From positions 23,501 to 87,500 of the forward strand of contig QCOD01000004.1 of NCBI GenBank assembly GCA_003209955.1: 64,000 nucleotides of DNA, read 5' to 3'. Position 1 is the first letter of the stretch. Every line of letters starts with the position of its first letter. Below the pieces are notes generated by a model. It searched no databases and was not told the DNA's origin. It saw nothing but the letters and a program-made list of their open reading frames with translations. Source of the stretch: OCS116 cluster bacterium AG-430-B22. Lineage in GTDB: Bacteria; Pseudomonadota; Alphaproteobacteria; MED-G09. Shown here piece by piece: positions 61,383 through 64,000 of the stretch. A program made the position numbers and the translations under genes.

Positions 61383-63333
61383 GTAATGCAAATGCTATTA
61401 AATGATCTGAGGCAGGTGATCCTATAGCCCAATGACCGCCAGCAGCAATTACAACAAATTGTCTTCCATTCTTAGTTTTGTAGGTCATTGGAGTTGCATG
61501 GGCTCCTGTGGGTAATCTAAATTTTGCCAATTCTTCACCTGTTTCAGTATTAAAAGCTCTTAAATAATAATCACTTGTTGCACCTATAAATGTTAAGCCT
61601 GAAGCTGTAACTGTCGGACCACCCATATTTGGTGCTCCTTTAATCCACCAAAAGGGAAAAGGCGCTAGATCTTTTGATGTCCCCAATGGAACATTCCATA
61701 AATGTTCACCCGTATTTAAATCAATAGCAGTTAATGTACCCCATGGAGGTTCAGTACATGGAACGCCTAAGGGAGAAAAAAAACCCATAGAACGTAAGTT
61801 ACAATATGGAGCACCTTCATTTGCTTCGATATTAGTAAACCTCACCTGAGTCTTATTTATTGATAATTCTTCAAGGGGTTTATTACAATCTTCACGTGGA
61901 ACCATAACAATTAAGCTTGCCATATTATTTGTATTAACAATCATAATATTTCTTTTAGGATCTATAGCCGGACCGCCCCAATTATTTCCACCAACACCAC
62001 TAGGATAATGGATACTCCCTTGAAGAGATGGAGGAGTAAATAGACCTTCGTTTCTTAATTTTTTTGCTGTCCTTTTGCAATGCCCCCGATCCCAAAATGT
62101 AAAACCAAAAGCTTTTTCAGGGTCATATTTTATTGGATTTAAAGGAGCAGGTTTTGATGGGAAAGGTTGAGTTCTACTAACATAATCTCCTTCAATTGCT
62201 CCCTGGGGTACTTCCTTTTCCTCAATAGGAAAAATTGGTTCACCATTTTCTCTGTTAAATAAAAAAACAAGTCCAGTTTTGGTTGTTTGCGCAAGAGCTT
62301 TGATAGTTTTATCATCTTTTTTGAATTCATAAAAAGTTGGTTGAGATGGTACATCATAATCCCAAATATCATGATGAACTGTTTGAAAACTCCAAACTAA
62401 TTTTCCAGTATTAGCATTTAAGGCTACAACTGAGCTTGAATATTCCTCTAGTCCCTCTCTATGACCACCATAATAATCAGGTGAAGCATTTCCAGTAGGA
62501 AGATAAACCATATTTAAATCTGGATCAGCTGATATTATTGACCAAACATTTGCCGTTCCTCTTCTATATAAAGGATTACCATTATCATCTATTATAGTTG
62601 CTTCGTCTGGCGGGATTGGATCCCAAAACCATATTAAATCACCAGTTCTGACATCAAACGCTCTTACAACACCACCAGGAATATCTGTGGAAGCATTATC
62701 AAGCACACTACCGCCTACTACAATTTTATCGTTTATGATTGCTGGAGGAGAAGTACTCCAATAGTATATAGCTGGATGCTCGCCGAGTCCTTTTCTCAGA
62801 TCCACTCTTCCTTTTTTACCAAATCCCTCGCAAAGTTGTCCATTCTTAGCGTCAATTGAAAAAAGTTCGGCATCTACTGTTACCCCCATTATGCGATGGT
62901 AACAATCATCAGAAGTTAATTTTGTCTCATCTTTCCAGCTGCTCAATCCTCTACATGCTAAAATTGCTCTTCCATCTTTTTTTAATTTTGGATCAAAAAC
63001 CCATTTTTCTTCGCCGGTTTCAGGGTTAAGGGCAAAAACTCTATTATAGCTGGTGCAATAAAATAATGTATTATCAACTAAAAGTGGTGTTACCTGAAAG
63101 GAGGTCTGATATTCTCCTCCTTTTACTCCAGCTGAATTTGCTCCACCTTTATAGTCACCAGATCTGTGCTCCCAAACTTTTTTTAAATTTTTGACATTTT
63201 CAGGTGTAATTTCATTAGCTTTGGAAAAATGACCTCCACCAGAATCTTTTCCATATGAAGTCCAGTCGTCAGTTTCAGCAGAAACATGAGTTGCTACAAA
63301 AAATATCATTATATATAAAATGATTTTTAGCAT
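61372..63333 (-). CDS. PQQ-dependent dehydrogenase (quinoprotein glucose dehydrogenase-like) with signal peptide
   Basis: Signal peptide; DWTSYGKDSGGGHFSKANEITPENVKNLKKVWEHRSGD; beta-propeller repeats; ARG/WGT motifs. Confidence 0.9.
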   Translation of the reverse strand: MLKIILYIMIFFVATHVSAETDDWTSYGKDSGGGHFSKANEITPENVKNLKKVWEHRSGDYKGGANSAGVKGGEYQTSFQVTPLLVDNTLFYCTSYNRVFALNPETGEEKWVFDPKLKKDGRAILACRGLSSWKDETKLTSDDCYHRIMGVTVDAELFSIDAKNGQLCEGFGKKGRVDLRKGLGEHPAIYYWSTSPPAIINDKIVVGGSVLDNASTDIPGGVVRAFDVRTGDLIWFWDPIPPDEATIIDDNGNPLYRRGTANVWSIISADPDLNMVYLPTGNASPDYYGGHREGLEEYSSSVVALNANTGKLVWSFQTVHHDIWDYDVPSQPTFYEFKKDDKTIKALAQTTKTGLVFLFNRENGEPIFPIEEKEVPQGAIEGDYVSRTQPFPSKPAPLNPIKYDPEKAFGFTFWDRGHCKRTAKKLRNEGLFTPPSLQGSIHYPSGVGGNNWGGPAIDPKRNIMIVNTNNMASLIVMVPREDCNKPLEELSINKTQVRFTNIEANEGAPYCNLRSMGFFSPLGVPCTEPPWGTLTAIDLNTGEHLWNVPLGTSKDLAPFPFWWIKGAPNMGGPTVTASGLTFIGATSDYYLRAFNTETGEELAKFRLPTGAHATPMTYKTKNGRQFVVIAAGGHWAIGSPASDHLIAFALPKT

Positions 63334-63410
63334 TTAGTCATTCCCCAGAGAAATCTTAGTAAATATATATAGAGTGGACAAGGCTATTTTTGTTTATTTA
63401 AATATATAGT

Positions 63411-63487
<77 letters not shown>

Positions 63488-63530
63488 ACAATCCCGTTAC
63501 TAAATTGTGAAAAGTAAATGTAATTTATAA

Positions 63531-63646
63531 GCCTGGCAACGACCTACTCTTCCACACCTTAAGATGCAGTACCATCGGCGCTGAGAAGTTTAACGGTCGA
63601 GTTCGGGATGGGATCGAGTTTAGGCCTCTCGCTATAATCACCAAGC
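63531..63646 (-). rRNA. rrf: 5S ribosomal RNA
   Basis: Minus strand GCTTGGTGATTATAGCGAGAGGCC...CCCATCCCGAACTCG...GGTGTGGAAGAGTAGGTCGTTGCCAGGC. Confidence 0.95.
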
Positions 63647-63697
63647 TAATGAATTACATTAAAGTAGAAATTTGAAAAAAAATGAGTATTAAAGATA

Positions 63698-64000
<303 letters not shown>

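Overview
This 64 kb window is low-GC bacterial chromosome. It is gene dense, mostly in short operons, with no phage, transposon or CRISPR signal that I could find. Gene content (SAM-II riboswitch on metY, 5S followed by tRNA-fMet, many acyl-CoA enzymes, TonB receptor) suggests a marine alphaproteobacterium; this placement is inference. From left to right: POT transporter and acyl-CoA carboxylase; TPR/2OG-oxygenase-like protein; gltB-gltD; VWA (CoxE-like) and MoxR ATPase; TPR-methyltransferase fusion; FadJ-like bifunctional enzyme; ugd and kdsD/kpsF; a TonB receptor split by a one-base frameshift; 1-Cys peroxiredoxin, MsrA, PfkB kinase and carboxylesterase; an HD-domain protein with PhnZ-like metal ligands; a large acyl-CoA/alpha-beta hydrolase catabolic block including a haloalkane dehalogenase; a lipoprotein S8 protease with a probable autotransporter barrel; thiolase; nrdA-nrdB with putative tandem NrdR boxes; metY under a SAM-II-type riboswitch and nested terminator; an esterase/alcohol dehydrogenase/Baeyer-Villiger monooxygenase group; a CBS-CGL-AACS operon; tRNA-Arg; DUF885 protein; a cold-shock protein with a long acidic tail; TrhO, GST and a metzincin protease; TauE/SafE, FAD monooxygenase and PQQ dehydrogenase; and the end of an rRNA operon (23S 3' part, 5S, tRNA-fMet, all on the minus strand). 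I see no clear multi-gene novel system. The best leads are the HD-domain oxygenase-like protein, the metY leader architecture, the BVMO/esterase/dehydrogenase neighbourhood, the TonB frameshift and the acidic-tailed cold-shock protein.
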